Source: Crossaster papposus
Taxonomy: Eukaryota; Echinodermata; Asteroidea; Velatida; Solasteridae
Length of the DNA stretch: 64,000 nucleotides
Assembly (NCBI GenBank): GCA_037893245.1
Contig: JBAIAA010000865.1
Coordinates: 186,001 to 250,000, forward strand
Direction of reading: 5' to 3'
Both the position numbers and the translations under genes were made by a program. The notes below the pieces were generated by a model. The model searched no databases. It saw nothing but the letters and a program-made list of their open reading frames with translations, and had not been told where the DNA came from. This document shows positions 28,518 through 42,941 of this stretch, piece by piece (within the stretch, counting starts at the first letter, position 1; every line of letters starts with the position of its first letter).

Positions 28518-30765
28518 GGCTGAGTGAGACACGTGGATATACTCTATCTCTGTCTTTTACCTATGCTGCTCCTTCTGAGCAAGCTGAGTGAGGTGTAGAT
28601 CAGACACGTGGATATACTCTATATCTGTCTTCTACCTCTGCTGTTCCTTCTGAGCAGGCTGAGTGAGACACGTGGATATACTTTATCTCTGTATTCTACC
28701 TTTGCTGTTCCTTCTAAGCAGGCTGAGAGAGGTGTAGATCAGACACGTGGATATACTCTATCTCTGTCTTCTACTTCTGCTGTTACTTCTGAGCAGGCTG
28801 AGTGAGACACGTGGATATACTCTGTCTCTGTCTTCTACCTCTGCTGTTCCTTCTGAGCAGGCTGATAAGACACGTGGATATACTCTATCTCTGTCTTCTA
28901 CCTCTGCTGTTCCTTCTGAGCAGGCTGAGTGGGGTGTAGATCAGACACGTGGATATACTCTATCTCTGTCTTCTACCTCTGTTGTTCCTTCTGAGCAGGC
29001 TGAGTGAGGTGTAGATCAGACACGTGGATACACTCTATCTATGTCTTCTACCTCTGCTGTTCCTTCTGAGTAGACTGAGTGAGACACGTGGATATACTCT
29101 ATCTTTGTCTTCTACCTCTGTTGTTCCTTCTGAGCAGGCTGAGTGAGGTGTAGATCATACTCTTGGATATACTCTATCTCTGTCTTCTACCTCTGCTGTT
29201 CCTTCTGAGCAGACTGAGTGAGACACGTGGATATACTCTATCTCTGTCTTCTACCTCTGCTGTTTCTTATGAACAGGCTGAGTGAGGTGTAGATCAGATA
29301 CGTGGATATACTCTATCTCTGTCTTCTACCTCTGCTGTTCCTTCGGAGCAGGCTGAGTGAGGTGTAGATCATACTCTTGGATATACACTATCTCTGTCTT
29401 CTACCTCTGCTGTTCCTTCTGAGCAGGCTGAGTGAGATGTAGATCAGACACGTGGATATACTCTCTCTCTGTCTTCTACCTCTGCTGTTCCTTCTGAGCA
29501 GGCTGAGTGAGACACGTGGATATACTCTATCTCTGTCTTCTACCTCTGCTGTTCCTTCTGAGCAGGCTGAGTGAGGTGTAGATCAGACACGTGGGTATAC
29601 TATATCTCTGTATTGTACCTCTGCTGTTCCTTCTGAGCAGGCTCAGTGAGACACGTGGATATACTCTATCTCTGTCTTCTACCTCTGCTGTTCTTTCTGA
29701 GCAGGCTGAGTGAGGTGTAGATCAGACAAGTGGATATACTCTATCTTTGTCTTCTACCTCTGCTGTTCCTTCTGAGCAGGATGAGTGAGGTGTAAATCAG
29801 ACACGTGGATATACTCTATCTCTGTCTTCTACCTCTGCTGCTCATCCTGAGCAGGCTGAGTGAGGTGTATATCAGACACGCGGATATACTCTATCTCTGT
29901 CTTCTACCTCTGCTGTTCCTTCTGAGCAGGCTGAGTGAGACACGTGGATATACTCTATCTCTGTCTTCTACCTCTGCTGTTCCTTCTGAGCAGGCTGAGT
30001 GAGGTGTATATCAGACACGCGGATATACTCTATCTCTGTCTTCTACCTCTGCTGTTCCTTCTGAGCAGGCTGAGTGAGACACGTGGATATACTCTATCTC
30101 TGTCTTCTACCTCTGCTGTTCCTTCTGAACAGGCTGAGTGAGACACGTGGATATACTCTATCTCTGTCTTCTACCTCTGCTGTTCCTTCTGAGCAGGCTG
30201 AGTGAGGTGTAGATCAGACACGTGGATATACTATATCTCTGTATTGTACCTCTGCTGTTCCTTCTGAGCAGGCTGAGTGAGACACGTGGATATACTCTAT
30301 CTCTGTCTTCTACCTCTGCTGTTCTTTCTGAGCAGGCTGAGTGAGGTGTAGATCAGACACGTGGATATACTCTATCTTTGTCTTCTACCTCTGCTGTTCC
30401 TTCTGAGCAGGCTGAGTGAGGTGTAAATCAGACACGTGGATATACTCTATCTCTGTCTTCTACCTCTGCTGCTCATCCTGAGCATGCTGAGTGAGGTGTA
30501 TATCAGACACGCGGATATACTCTATCTCTGTCTTCTACCTCTGCTGTTCCTTCTGAGCAGGCTGAGTGAGACACGTGGATAAACACTATCTCTGTCTGCT
30601 ACCTCTGCTGTTCCTTCTGAGCAGGCTGAGAGAGACAAGTGGATATACTCTATATCTGTCTTCTACCTCTGCTGTTCCTTCTGAGCAGGCTGAGTGAGGT
30701 GTAGATCAGACACGTGGATATACTCTATCTCTGTATTCTAGCTCTGCTGTTCCTTCTGAGCAGGC

Positions 30766-32731
30766 TTAGTGAGACACGTGGATATACTCTATCTCTGTCT
30801 TCTACCTATGCTGCTCCTTCTGAGCAAGCTGAGTGAGGTGTAGATCAGACACGTGGGTATACTCTATATCTGTCTTCTACCTCTGCTGTTCCTTCTGAGC
30901 AGGCTGAGTGAGACACGTGGATATACTCTATCTCTGTATTCTACCTCTGCTGTTCCTTCTAAGCAGGCTGAGAGAGGTGTAGATCAGACACGTGGATATA
31001 CTCTATCTCTGTCTTCTACTTCTGCTGTTCCTTCTGAGCAGGCTGAGTGAGACACGTGGATATACTCTGTCTCTGTCTTCTACCTCTGCTGTTCCTTCTG
31101 AGCAGGCTGATAAGACACGTGGATATACTCTATCTCTGTCTTCTACCTCTGCTGTTCCTTCTGAGCAGGCTGAGTGGGGTGTAGATCAGATACGTGGATA
31201 TACTCTATCTCTGTCTTCTACCTCTGTTGTTCCTTCTGAGCAGGCTGAGTGAGGTGTAGATCAGACACGTGGATACACTCTATATCTGTCTTCTACCTCT
31301 GCTGTTCCTTCTGAGCAGGCTGAGTGAGACACTTGGATATACTCTATCTCTGTCGTCTACCTTTGCTGTTCCTTCTGAGCAGGCTGAGTGAGGTGTCGAT
31401 CAGACACGTGGATATACTCTATCTCTGTCTTCTACCTCTGCTGTTCCTTCTGAGCAGGCTGAGTGAGGTGTAGATCAGACACGTGGATATACTCTATATC
31501 TATCTTCTACCTCTGCTGTTCCTTCTGAGCAGGCTGAGTGAGACACGTGGATATACTCTATCTCAGTCTTCTACCTCTGCTGTTCCTTGTGAGCAGGCTG
31601 AGTGAGGTGTAGATCAGACACGTGGATATACTCTATCTCTGTCTTCTACCTCTGCTGTTCCTTCTGAGCAGGCTGAGTGAGGTGTAGATCAGACACGTGG
31701 ATATACTCTATCTCTATCTTCTACATCTGCTGTTCCTTCTGAGCAGGCTTAGTGAGACACGTGGATATACTCTATCTCTGTCTTCTACCTATGCTGCTCC
31801 TTCTGAGCAAGCTGAGTGAGGTGTAGATCAGACACGTGGGTATACTCTATATCTGTCTTCTACCTCTGCTGTTCCTTCTGAGCAGGCTGAGTGAGACACG
31901 TGGATATACTCTATCTCTGTATTCTACCTCTGCTGTTCCTTCTAAGCAGGCTGAGAGAGGTGTAGATCAGACACGTGGATATACTCTATCTCTGTCTTCT
32001 ACTTCTGCTGTTCCTTCTGAGCAGGCTGAGTGAGACACGTGGATATACTCTGTCTCTGTCTTCTACCTCTGCTGTTCCTTCTGAGCAGGCTGATAAGACA
32101 CGTGGATATACTCTATCTCTGTCTTCTACCTCTGCTGTTCCTTCTGAGCAGGCTGAGTGGGGTGTAGATCAGACACGTGGATATACTCTATCTCTGTCTT
32201 CTACCTCTGTTGTTCCTTCTGAGCAGGCTGAGTGAGGTGTAGATCAGACACGTGGATACACTCTATATCTGTCTTCTACCTCTGCTGTTCCTTCTGAGCA
32301 GGCTGAGTGAGACACTTGGATATACTCTATCTCTGTCGTCTACCTTTGCTGTTCCTTCTGAGCAGGCTGAGTGAGGTGTCGATCAGACACGTGGATATAC
32401 TCTATCTCTGTCTTCTACCTCTGCTGTTCCTTCTGAGCAGGCTGAGTGAGGTGTAGATCAGACACGTGGATATACTCTATATCTATCTTCTACCTCTGCT
32501 GTTCCTTCTGAGCAGGCTGAGTGAGACACGTGGATATACTCTATCTCAGTCTTCTACCTCTGCTGTTCCTTGTGAGCAGGCTGAGTGAGGTGTAGATCAG
32601 ACACGTGGATATACTCTATCTCTGTCTTCTACCTCTGCTGTTCCTTCTGAGCAGGCTGAGTGAGGTGTAGATCAGACACGTGGATATACTCTATCTCTAT
32701 CTTCTACATCTGCTGTTCCTTCTGAGCAGGC
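30766..32731 (+). repeat. 983-bp tandem duplication (two copies)
   Basis: The variant GCTTAGTGAGAC near 30766 recurs near 31749. Between them the order of variants (ACGTGGGTATAC, TAAGCAGGCTGAGAG, GATAAGACACG, GTCGTCTACCTTTG, TCTCAGTCTTC) repeats at 983 bp. The length fits 14 monomers. A visible difference is GATCAGATACG near 31186 in the first copy, where the second has GATCAGACACG. Confidence 0.75.
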
Positions 32732-35700
32732 TGAGTGAGACACGTGGATATACTCTATCTCTGTATTCTACCTCTGCTGTTCCTTCTGAACAGGCTGAGT
32801 GAGACACGTGGATATACTCTATCTCTGTCTTCTACCTCTGCTGTTCCTTATGAGCAGGCTGAGTGAGGTGTAGATCAGACAAGTGGATATACTTTATCTC
32901 TGTCTTCTACCTCTGCTGTTCCTTCTGAGCAGGCTGAGTGAGGTGTAGATCAGACACGTTGATATACTCTATCTATATCTTCTACCTCTGCTTTTCCTTC
33001 TGAGCAGGCTGATAAGACACGTGGATATACTCTATCTCTGTCTTCCACCTCTGCCGTTCCTTCTGAGCAGGCTGAGTGAGGTGTAGATCAGACACGTGGA
33101 TATACTCTATCTCTGTCTTCTACCTCTGCTGTTCCTTCTGAGCAGGATGAGTGAGACACGTGGATATACTATATATCTGTCTTCTACCTCTGCTGTTCCT
33201 TCTGAGCAGGCTGAGTGAGTTGTAGATCAGACACGTGGATATACTCTATCTCTGTCTTCTACCTCTGCTGTTCCTTCTGAGCAGGCTGAGTGAGGTGTAG
33301 ATCAGACACGTGGATATACTCTATCTCTGTCTTCTACCTCTGCTGTTCCTTCTGAGCAGGCTGAGTGAGACACGTGGATATACTCTATATCTGTCTTCTA
33401 CCTCTGCTGTGCCTTCTGAGCAGGCTGAGTGAGGTGTAGATCAGACACGTGGATATACTCTATATCTGTCTTCTACCTCTGCTGTTTCTTCTGAGCAGGT
33501 TGAGTGAGACACGTGGATAAACTCTATCTCTGTCTTCTACCTCTGCTGTTCCTTCTGAGCAGGCTGAGTGAGACACGTGAATATACTCTATCTATCTTCT
33601 ACCTCTGCTGTTCCTTCTGAGCAGGCTGAGTGAGGTGTAGATCAGACACGTGGATATACTCTATCTCTGTCTTGTACCTCTGCTGTTCCTTCTGAGCAGG
33701 CTGAGTGAGACACGTGGATATACTCTATATCTGTCTTCTACCTCTGCTGTTTCTTATGAACAGGCTGAGTGAGGTGTAGATCAGACACGTGGATATACTC
33801 TATCTCTGTCTTCTACCTCTGCTGATCCTTCTGAGCAGGCTGATAAGACACGTGGATATACTCTATCTCTGTCTTCTACCTCTGCTGTTCCTTCTGAGCA
33901 GGCTGAGTGGGGTGTAGATCAGACACGTGGATACACTCTATCTATGTCTTCTACCTCTGCTGTTCCTTCTGAGCAGGCTGAGTGAGACACGTGGATATAC
34001 TCTATCTCTGTCTTTTACCTCTGCTGTTCCTTCTGAACAGGCTGAGTGAGACACGTGGATATACTCTATCTCTGCTTCTACCTCTGCTGTTCCTTCTGAG
34101 CAGGCTGAGTGGGGTGTAGATCGGACACGTGGATATACTATATATCTGTATTGTATCTCTGCTGTTCCTTCTGAGCAGGCTGAGTGAGACACGTGGATAT
34201 ACTCTATCTCTGTCTTCTACCTCTGCTGTTCCTTCTGAGCAGGCTGAGTGAGGTGTAGATCAGACACGTGGATAAACTCTATCTTTGTCTTCTACCTCTG
34301 CTGTTCCTTCTGAGCAGGCTGAGTGAGGTGTAGATCAGACACGTGGATATACTCTATCTCTGTCTTCTACCTCTGCTGCTCCTTCTGAGCAGGCTGAGTG
34401 AGGTGTATATCAGACACGCGGATATACTCTATCTCTGTCTTCTACCTCTGCTGTTCCTTCTGAGCAGGCTGAGTGAGACACGTGGATAAACAATATCTCT
34501 GTCTTCTACCTCTGCTGTTCCTTCTGAGCAGGCTGAGTGAGACACGTGGATATACTCTATCTCTGTCTTCTACCTCTGCTGTTCCTTCTGAGCAGGCTGA
34601 GTGAGGTGTAGATCAGACACGTGGATATACTCTATCTCTGTCTCCTATCTCTGCTGTTCCTTCTGAGCAGGCTGAGTGAGACACGTGGATATACTCTATC
34701 TCTGTCTTCTACCTCTGCTGCTCCTTCTGAGCAAGCTGAGTGAGGTGTAGATCAGACACGTGGATATACTCTATCTCTGTCTTCTACCTCTGCTGTTCCT
34801 TCTGAGCAGGCTGAGTGAGACACGTGGATATACTCTATCTCTGTCTTCTACCTCTGCTGTTCCTTCTAAGCAGGCTGAGAGAGGTGTAGATCAGACACGT
34901 GGATATAGTCTATCTCTGTCTTCTACTTCTGCTGTTCCTTCTGAGCAGGCTGAGTGAGACACGTGGATATACTCTGTCTCTGTCTTCTACCTCTGCTTTT
35001 CCTTCTGAGCAGGCTGAGTGAGGTGTAGATTAGACACGTGGATGTACTCTATCTCTGTCTTGTACCTCTGCTGTTCCTTCTGAGCAGGCTGAGTGAGACA
35101 CGTGGATATACTCTGTCTCTGTCTTCTACCTCTGCTTTTCCTTCTGAGCAGGCTGAGTGAGGTGTAGATTAGACACGTGGATATACTCTATCTCTGTCTT
35201 CTACCTCTGCTGTTCCTTATGAACAGGCTGAGTGAAGTGTAAATCAGACACGTGGATATACTCTATCTCTGTGTTCTACCTCTGCTGTTCCTTTTGAGCA
35301 GGCTGAGTGAGACACGTGGATATACTCTATCTCTATCTTCTACATCTGCTGTTCCTTCTGAGCAGGCTGAGTGAGACACGTGGATATACTCTATCTCTGT
35401 ATTCTACCTCTGCTGTTCCTTCTGAACAGGCTGAGTGAGACACGTGGATATACTCTATCTCTGTCTTCTACCTCTGCTGTTCCTTATGAGCAGGCTGAGT
35501 GAGGTGTAGATCAGACAAGTGGATATACTTTATCTCTGTCTTCTACCTCTGCTGTTCCTTCTGAGCAGGCTGAGTGAGGTGTAGATCAGACACGTTGATA
35601 TACTCTATCTATATCTTCTACCTCTGCTTTTCCTTCTGAGCAGGCTGATAAGACACGTGGATATACTCTATCTCTGTCTTCCACCTCTGCCGTTCCTTCT

Positions 35701-37965
35701 GAGCAGGCTGAGTGAGGTGTAGATCAGACACGTGGATATACTCTATCTCTGTCTTCTACCTCTGCTGTTCCTTCTGAGCAGGATGAGTGAGACACGTGGA
35801 TATACTATATATCTGTCTTCTACCTCTGCTGTTCCTTCTGAGCAGGCTGAGTGAGTTGTAGATCAGACACGTGGATATACTCTATCTCTGTCTTCTACCT
35901 CTGCTGTTCCTTCTGAGCAGGCTGAGTGAGGTGTAGATCAGACACGTGGATATACTCTATCTCTGTCTTCTACCTCTGCTGTTCCTTCTGAGCAGGCTGA
36001 GTGAGACACGTGGATATACTCTATATCTGTCTTCTACCTCTGCTGTGCCTTCTGAGCAGGCTGAGTGAGGTGTAGATCAGACACGTGGATATACTCTATA
36101 TCTGTCTTCTACCTCTGCTGTTTCTTCTGAGCAGGTTGAGTGAGACACGTGGATAAACTCTATCTCTGTCTTCTACCTCTGCTGTTCCTTCTGAGCAGGC
36201 TGAGTGAGACACGTGAATATACTCTATCTATCTTCTACCTCTGCTGTTCCTTCTGAGCAGGCTGAGTGAGGTGTAGATCAGACACGTGGATATACTCTAT
36301 CTCTGTCTTGTACCTCTGCTGTTCCTTCTGAGCAGGCTGAGTGAGACACGTGGATATACTCTATATCTGTCTTCTACCTCTGCTGTTTCTTATGAACAGG
36401 CTGAGTGAGGTGTAGATCAGACACGTGGATATACTCTATCTCTGTCTTCTACCTCTGCTGATCCTTCTGAGCAGGCTGATAAGACACGTGGATATACTCT
36501 ATCTCTGTCTTCTACCTCTGCTGTTCCTTCTGAGCAGGCTGAGTGGGGTGTAGATCAGACACGTGGATACACTCTATCTATGTCTTCTACCTCTGCTGTT
36601 CCTTCTGAGCAGGCTGAGTGAGACACGTGGATATACTCTATCTCTGTCTTTTACCTCTGCTGTTCCTTCTGAACAGGCTGAGTGAGACACGTGGATATAC
36701 TCTATCTCTGCTTCTACCTCTGCTGTTCCTTCTGAGCAGGCTGAGTGGGGTGTAGATCGGACACGTGGATATACTATATATCTGTATTGTATCTCTGCTG
36801 TTCCTTCTGAGCAGGCTGAGTGAGACACGTGGATATACTCTATCTCTGTCTTCTACCTCTGCTGTTCCTTCTGAGCAGGCTGAGTGAGGTGTAGATCAGA
36901 CACGTGGATAAACTCTATCTTTGTCTTCTACCTCTGCTGTTCCTTCTGAGCAGGCTGAGTGAGGTGTAGATCAGACACGTGGATATACTCTATCTCTGTC
37001 TTCTACCTCTGCTGCTCCTTCTGAGCAGGCTGAGTGAGGTGTATATCAGACACGCGGATATACTCTATCTCTGTCTTCTACCTCTGCTGTTCCTTCTGAG
37101 CAGGCTGAGTGAGACACGTGGATAAACAATATCTCTGTCTTCTACCTCTGCTGTTCCTTCTGAGCAGGCTGAGTGAGACACGTGGATATACTCTATCTCT
37201 GTCTTCTACCTCTGCTGTTCCTTCTGAGCAGGCTGAGTGAGGTGTAGATCAGACACGTGGATATACTCTATCTCTGTCTCCTATCTCTGCTGTTCCTTCT
37301 GAGCAGGCTGAGTGAGACACGTGGATATACTCTATCTCTGTCTTCTACCTCTGCTGCTCCTTCTGAGCAAGCTGAGTGAGGTGTAGATCAGACACGTGGA
37401 TATACTCTATCTCTGTCTTCTACCTCTGCTGTTCCTTCTGAGCAGGCTGAGTGAGACACGTGGATATACTCTATCTCTGTCTTCTACCTCTGCTGTTCCT
37501 TCTAAGCAGGCTGAGAGAGGTGTAGATCAGACACGTGGATATAGTCTATCTCTGTCTTCTACTTCTGCTGTTCCTTCTGAGCAGGCTGAGTGAGACACGT
37601 GGATATACTCTGTCTCTGTCTTCTACCTCTGCTTTTCCTTCTGAGCAGGCTGAGTGAGGTGTAGATTAGACACGTGGATGTACTCTATCTCTGTCTTGTA
37701 CCTCTGCTGTTCCTTCTGAGCAGGCTGAGTGAGACACGTGGATATACTCTGTCTCTGTCTTCTACCTCTGCTTTTCCTTCTGAGCAGGCTGAGTGAGGTG
37801 TAGATTAGACACGTGGATATACTCTATCTCTGTCTTCTACCTCTGCTGTTCCTTATGAACAGGCTGAGTGAAGTGTAAATCAGACACGTGGATATACTCT
37901 ATCTCTGTGTTCTACCTCTGCTGTTCCTTTTGAGCAGGCTGAGTGAGACACGTGGATATACTCTA
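32694..37965 (+). repeat. 2,636-bp tandem duplication (two copies)
   Basis: Marker variants recur at 2,636 bp: CACGTTGATATAC, TCTTCCACC, GCTGTGCCTTC, TCTCTGCTTCTACC (2-bp deletion), GATCGGACACG, GTCTCCTATC and CCTTTTGAGC. The copies are about 32694-35329 and 35330-37965. They diverge just after the CCTTTTGAGC monomer, where one continues TCTATCTTCTACATC and the other TCTGTCTTGTACC. Confidence 0.8.
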
Positions 37966-38010
37966 TCTCTGTCTTGTACCTCTGCTGTTCCTTCTGAGCA
38001 GGCTGAGTGA

Positions 38011-38300
38011 GACACGTGGATATACTCTATCTCTGTCTTCTACTTCTGCTGTTCCTTATGAACAGGCTGAGTGAGGTGTAGATCAGACACGTGGATATAC
38101 TCTATATCTGTCTTCTACCTCTGCTGTTCCTTCTGAGCAGGCTGAGTGAGGTGTAGATCAGACACGTGGATATACTCTATCTCTGTCTTCTACCTCTGCT
38201 GCTCCTTCTGAGCAGGCTGAGTGAGGTGTATATCAGACACGCGGATATACTCTATCTCTGTCTTCTACCTCTGCTGTTCCTTCTGAGCAGGCTGAGTGAG
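38011..38300 (+). other. Paralogous empty site of the minus-strand retrotransposon
   Basis: This stretch reads continuously through the satellite sequence that flanks the element at 42947-46706. Its left part matches about 42,840-42,946 (CTACTTCTGCTG, TATGAACAGG, CTATATCTGTCTT). Its right part matches the sequence after 46,707 (CTACCTCTGC, then a CTGCTCC monomer, then GGTGTATATCAGACACGCGG). GTCTT occurs once here, at 38110-38114, but twice around the element. Confidence 0.85.
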
Positions 38301-41300
38301 ACACGTGGATAAACACTATCTCTGTCTTCTACCTCTGCTATTCCTTCTGAGCAGGCTGAGTGAGACACGTGGATATACTCTATCTCTGTCTTCTACCTCT
38401 GCTGCTCCTTCTGAGCAAGCTGAGTGAGGTGTAGATCAGACACGTGGATATACTCTATCTCTGTCTTCTACCTCTGCTGTTCCTTCTGAGCAGGCTGAGT
38501 GAGACACGTGGATATACTCTATCTCTGTCTTCTACCTCTGCTGTTCCTTCTAAGCAGGCTGAGAGAGGTGTAGATCAGACACCTGGATATAGTCTATCTC
38601 TGTCTTCTACTTCTGCTGTTCCTTCTGAGCAGGCTGAGTGAGACACGTGGATATACTCTGTCTCTGTCTTCTACCTCTGCTGTTCCTTCTGAGTAGACTG
38701 AGTGAGACACGTGGATATACTCAATCTTTGTCTTCTACCTCTGCTGTTCCTTCTGAGCAGGCTGAGTGAGACACGTGGATAAACACTATCTCTGTCTTCT
38801 ACCTCTGCTGTTCCTTCTGAGCAGGCTGAGTGAGACACGTGGATATACTCTATCTCTGTCTTCTACCTCTGCTGCTCCTTCTGAGCAAGCTGAGTGAGGT
38901 GTAGATCAGACACGTGGATATACTCTATCTCTGTCTTCTACCTCTGCTGTTCCTTCTGAGCAGGCTGAGTGAGACACGTGGATATACTCTATCTCTGTCT
39001 TCTACCTCTGCTGTTCCTTCTAAGCAGGCTGAGAGAGGTGTAGATCAGACACCTGGATATAGTCTATCTCTGTCTTCTACTTCTGCTGTTCCTTCTGAGC
39101 AGGCTGAGTGAGACACGTGGATATACTCTGTCTCTGTCTTCTACCTCTGCTGTTCCTTCTGAGCAGACTGAGTGAGACACGTGGATATACTCAATCTTTG
39201 TCTTCTACCTCTGCTGTTCCTTCTGAGCAGGCTGAGTGAGGTGTAGATTAGACACGTGGATATACTCTATCTCTTTCTTGTACCTCTGCTGTTCCTTCTG
39301 AGCAGGCTGAGTGAGACACGTGGATATACTCTATCTCTGTCTTCTACCTCTGCTGTTCCTTCTAAGCAGGCTGAGAGAGGTGTAGATCAGACACCTGGAT
39401 ATAGTCTATCTCTGTCTTCTACTTCTGCTGTTCCTTCTGAGCAGGCTGAGTGAGACACGTGGATATACTCTGTCTCTGTCTTCTACCTCTGCTGTTCCTT
39501 CTGAGCAGACTGAGTGAGACACGTGGATATACTCAATCTTTGTCTTCTACCTCTGCTGTTCCTTCTGAGCAGGCTGAGTGAGGTGTAGATTAGACACGTG
39601 GATATACTCTATCTCTTTCTTGTACCTCTGCTGTTCCTTCTGAGCAGGCTGAGTGAGACACGCGGATATACTCTATCTCTGTCTTCTACCTCTTCTGTTC
39701 CTTATGAACAGGCTGAGTGAAGTGTAAATCAGACACGTGGATATACTCTATCTCTGTGTTCTACCTCTGCTGTTCCTTCTGAGCAGGCTGAGTGAGACAC
39801 GTGGATATACTCTATCTCTGTCTTCTACTTCTGCTGTTCCTTATGAACAGGCTGAGTGAGGTGTAGATCAGACACGTGGATATACTCTATATCTGTCTTC
39901 TACCTCTGCTGTTCCTTCTGAGCAGGCTGAGTGAGACACTTGGATATACTCTATCTCTGTCGTCTACCTTTGCTGTTCCTTCTGAGCAGGCTGAGTGAGG
40001 TGTCGATCAGACACGTGGATATACTCTATCTCTGTCTTCTACATCTGCTGTTCCTTCTGAGCAGGCTGAGTGAGGTGTAGATCAGACACGTGGATATACT
40101 CTATATCTATCTTCTACCTCTGCTGTTCCTTCTGAGCAGGCTGAGTGAGACACGTGGATATACTCTATCTCAGTCTTCTACCTCTGCTGTTCCTTGTGAG
40201 CAGGCTGAGTGAGGTGTAGATCAGACACGTGGATATACTCTATCTCTGTCTTCTACCTCTGCTGCTCCTTCTGAGCAAGCTGAGTGAGGTGTAGATCAGA
40301 CACGTGGATATAGTCTATCTCTGTCTTCTACTTCTGCTGTTCCTTCTGAGCAGGCTGAGTGAGACACGGGGATATACTCTATCTCTGTCTTCTACCTCTG
40401 CTGTTCCTTCTGAGCAGGCTGAGTGAGACACGTGGATAAACACTATCTCTGTCTTCTACCTCTGCTGTTCCTTCTGAGCAGGCTGAGTGAGACACGTGGA
40501 TATACTCTATCTCTGTCTTCTACCTCTGCTGCTCCTTCTGAGCAAGCTGAGTGAGGTGTAGATCAGACACGTGGATATACTCTATCTCTGTCTTCTACCT
40601 CTGCTGTTCCTTCTGAGCAGGCTGAGTGAGACACGTGGATATACTCTATCTCTGTCTTCTACCTCTGCTGTTCCTTCTAAGCAGGCTGAGAGAGGTGTAG
40701 ATCAGACACCTGGATATAGTCTATCTCTGTCTTCTACTTCTGCTGTTCCTTCTGAGCAGGCTGAGTGAGACACGTGGATATACTCTGTCTCTGTCTTCTA
40801 CCTCTGCTGTTCCTTCTGAGCAGACTGAGTGAGACACGTGGATATACTCAATCTTTGTCTTCTACCTCTGCTGTTCCTTCTGAGCAGGCTGAGTGAGACA
40901 CGTGGATAAACACTATCTCTGTCTTCTACCTCTGCTGTTCCTTCTGAGCAGGCTGAGTGAGACACGTGGATATACTCTATCTCTGTCTTCTACCTCTGCT
41001 GCTCCTTCTGAGCAAGCTGAGTGAGGTGTAGATCAGACACGTGGATATACTCTATCTCTGTCTTCTACCTCTGCTGTTCCTTCTGAGCAGGCTGAGTGAG
41101 ACACGTGGATATACTCTATCTCTGTCTTCTACCTCTGCTGTTCCTTCTAAGCAGGCTGAGAGAGGTGTAGATCAGACACCTGGATATAGTCTATCTCTGT
41201 CTTCTACATCTGCTGTTCCTTCTGAGCAGGCTGAGTGAGACACGTGGATATACTCTGTCTCTGTCTTCTACCTCTGCTGTTCCTTCTGAGCAGACTGAGT

Positions 41301-41690
41301 GAGACACGTGGATATACTCAATCTTTGTCTTCTACCTCTGCTGTTCCTTCTGAGCAGGCTGAGTGAGGTGTAGATTAGACACGTGGATATACTCTATCTC
41401 TTTCTTGTACCTCTGCTGTTCCTTCTGAGCAGGCTGAGTGAGACACGCGGATATACTCTATCTCTGTCTTCTACCTCTTCTGTTCCTTATGAACAGGCTG
41501 AGTGAAGTGTAAATCAGACACGTGGATATACTCTATCTCTGTGTTCTACCTCTGCTGTTCCTTCTGAGCAGGCTGAGTGAGACACGTGGATATACTCTAT
41601 CTCTGTCTTCTACTTCTGCTGTTCCTTATGAAGAGGCTGAGTGAGGTGTAGATCAGACACGTGGATATACTCTATATCTGTCTTCTACCT
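38290..41690 (+). repeat. Nested 470-bp and 1,657-bp duplications with CACCTG monomers
   Basis: A monomer set containing GGATAAACAC, CTGCTCC...GAGCAAGC and TAAGCAGGCTGAGAG followed by CACCTGGATATAGTC occurs with 470-bp spacing (38444 and 38914; 40571 and 41041). The pair itself is copied at 1,657 bp (38914 and 40571). In these monomers the E-box is CACCTG, at 38580, 39050, 39392, 40707 and 41177. Confidence 0.7.
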
Positions 41691-42941
41691 CTGCTGTTCC
41701 TTCTGAGCAGGCTGAGTGAAACACTTGGATATACTCTATCTCTGTCGTCTACCTTTGCTGTTCCTTCTGAGCAGGCTGAGTGAGGTGTCGATCAGACACG
41801 TGGATATACTCTATCTCTGTCTTCTACATCTGCTGTTCCTTCTGAGCAGGCTGAGTGAGGTGTAGATCAGACACGTGGATATACTCTATATCTATCTTCT
41901 ACCTCTGCTGTTCCTTCTGAGCAGGCTGAGTGAGACACGTGGATATACTCTATCTCAGTCTTCTACCTCTGCTGTTCCTTGTGAGCAGGCTGAGTGAGGT
42001 GTAGATCAGACACGTGGATATACTCTATCTCTGTCTTCTACCTCTGCTGCTCCTTCTGAGCAAGCTGAGTGAGGTGTAGATCAGACACGTGGATATAGTC
42101 TATCTCTGTCTTCTACTTCTGCTGTTCCTTCTGAGCAGGCTGAGTGAGACACGGGGATATACTCTATCTCTGTCTTCTACTTCTGCTGTTCCTTATGAAC
42201 AGGCTGAGTGAGGTGTAGATCAGACACGTGGATATACTCTATATCTGTCTTCTACCTCTGCTGTTCCTCCTGAGCAGGCTGAGTGAGACACTTGGATATA
42301 CTCTATCTCTGTCGTCTACCTTTGCTGTTCCTTCTGAGCAGGCTGAGTGAGGTGTCGATCAGACACGTGGATATACTCTATCTCTGTCTTCTACATCTGC
42401 TGTTCCTTCTGAGCAGGCTGAGTGAGGTGTAGATCAGACACGTGGATATACTCTATCTCTGTCTTCTACTTCTGCTGTTCCTTCTGAGCAGGCTGAGTGA
42501 GACACGTGGATATACTCTGTCTCTGTCTTCTACCTCTGCTGTCCCTTCTGAGCAGGCTGAGTGAGGTGTAGATTAGACACGTGGATATACTCTATCTCTG
42601 TCTTGTACCTCTGCTGTTCCTTCTGAGCAGGCTGAGTGAGACACGCAGATATACTCTATCTCTGTCTTCTACCTCTGCTGTTCCTTATGAACAGGCTGAG
42701 TGAAGTGTAAATCAGACACGTGGATATACTCTATCTCTGTGTTCTACCTCTGCTGTTCCTTCTGAGCAGGCTGAGTGAGACACGTGGATATACTCTATCT
42801 CTGTCTTGTACCTCTGCTGTTCCTTCTGAGCAGGCTGAGTGAGACACGTGGATATACTCTATCTCTGTCTTCTACTTCTGCTGTTCCTTATGAACAGGCT
42901 GAGTGAGGTGTAGATCAGACACGTGGATATACTCTATATCT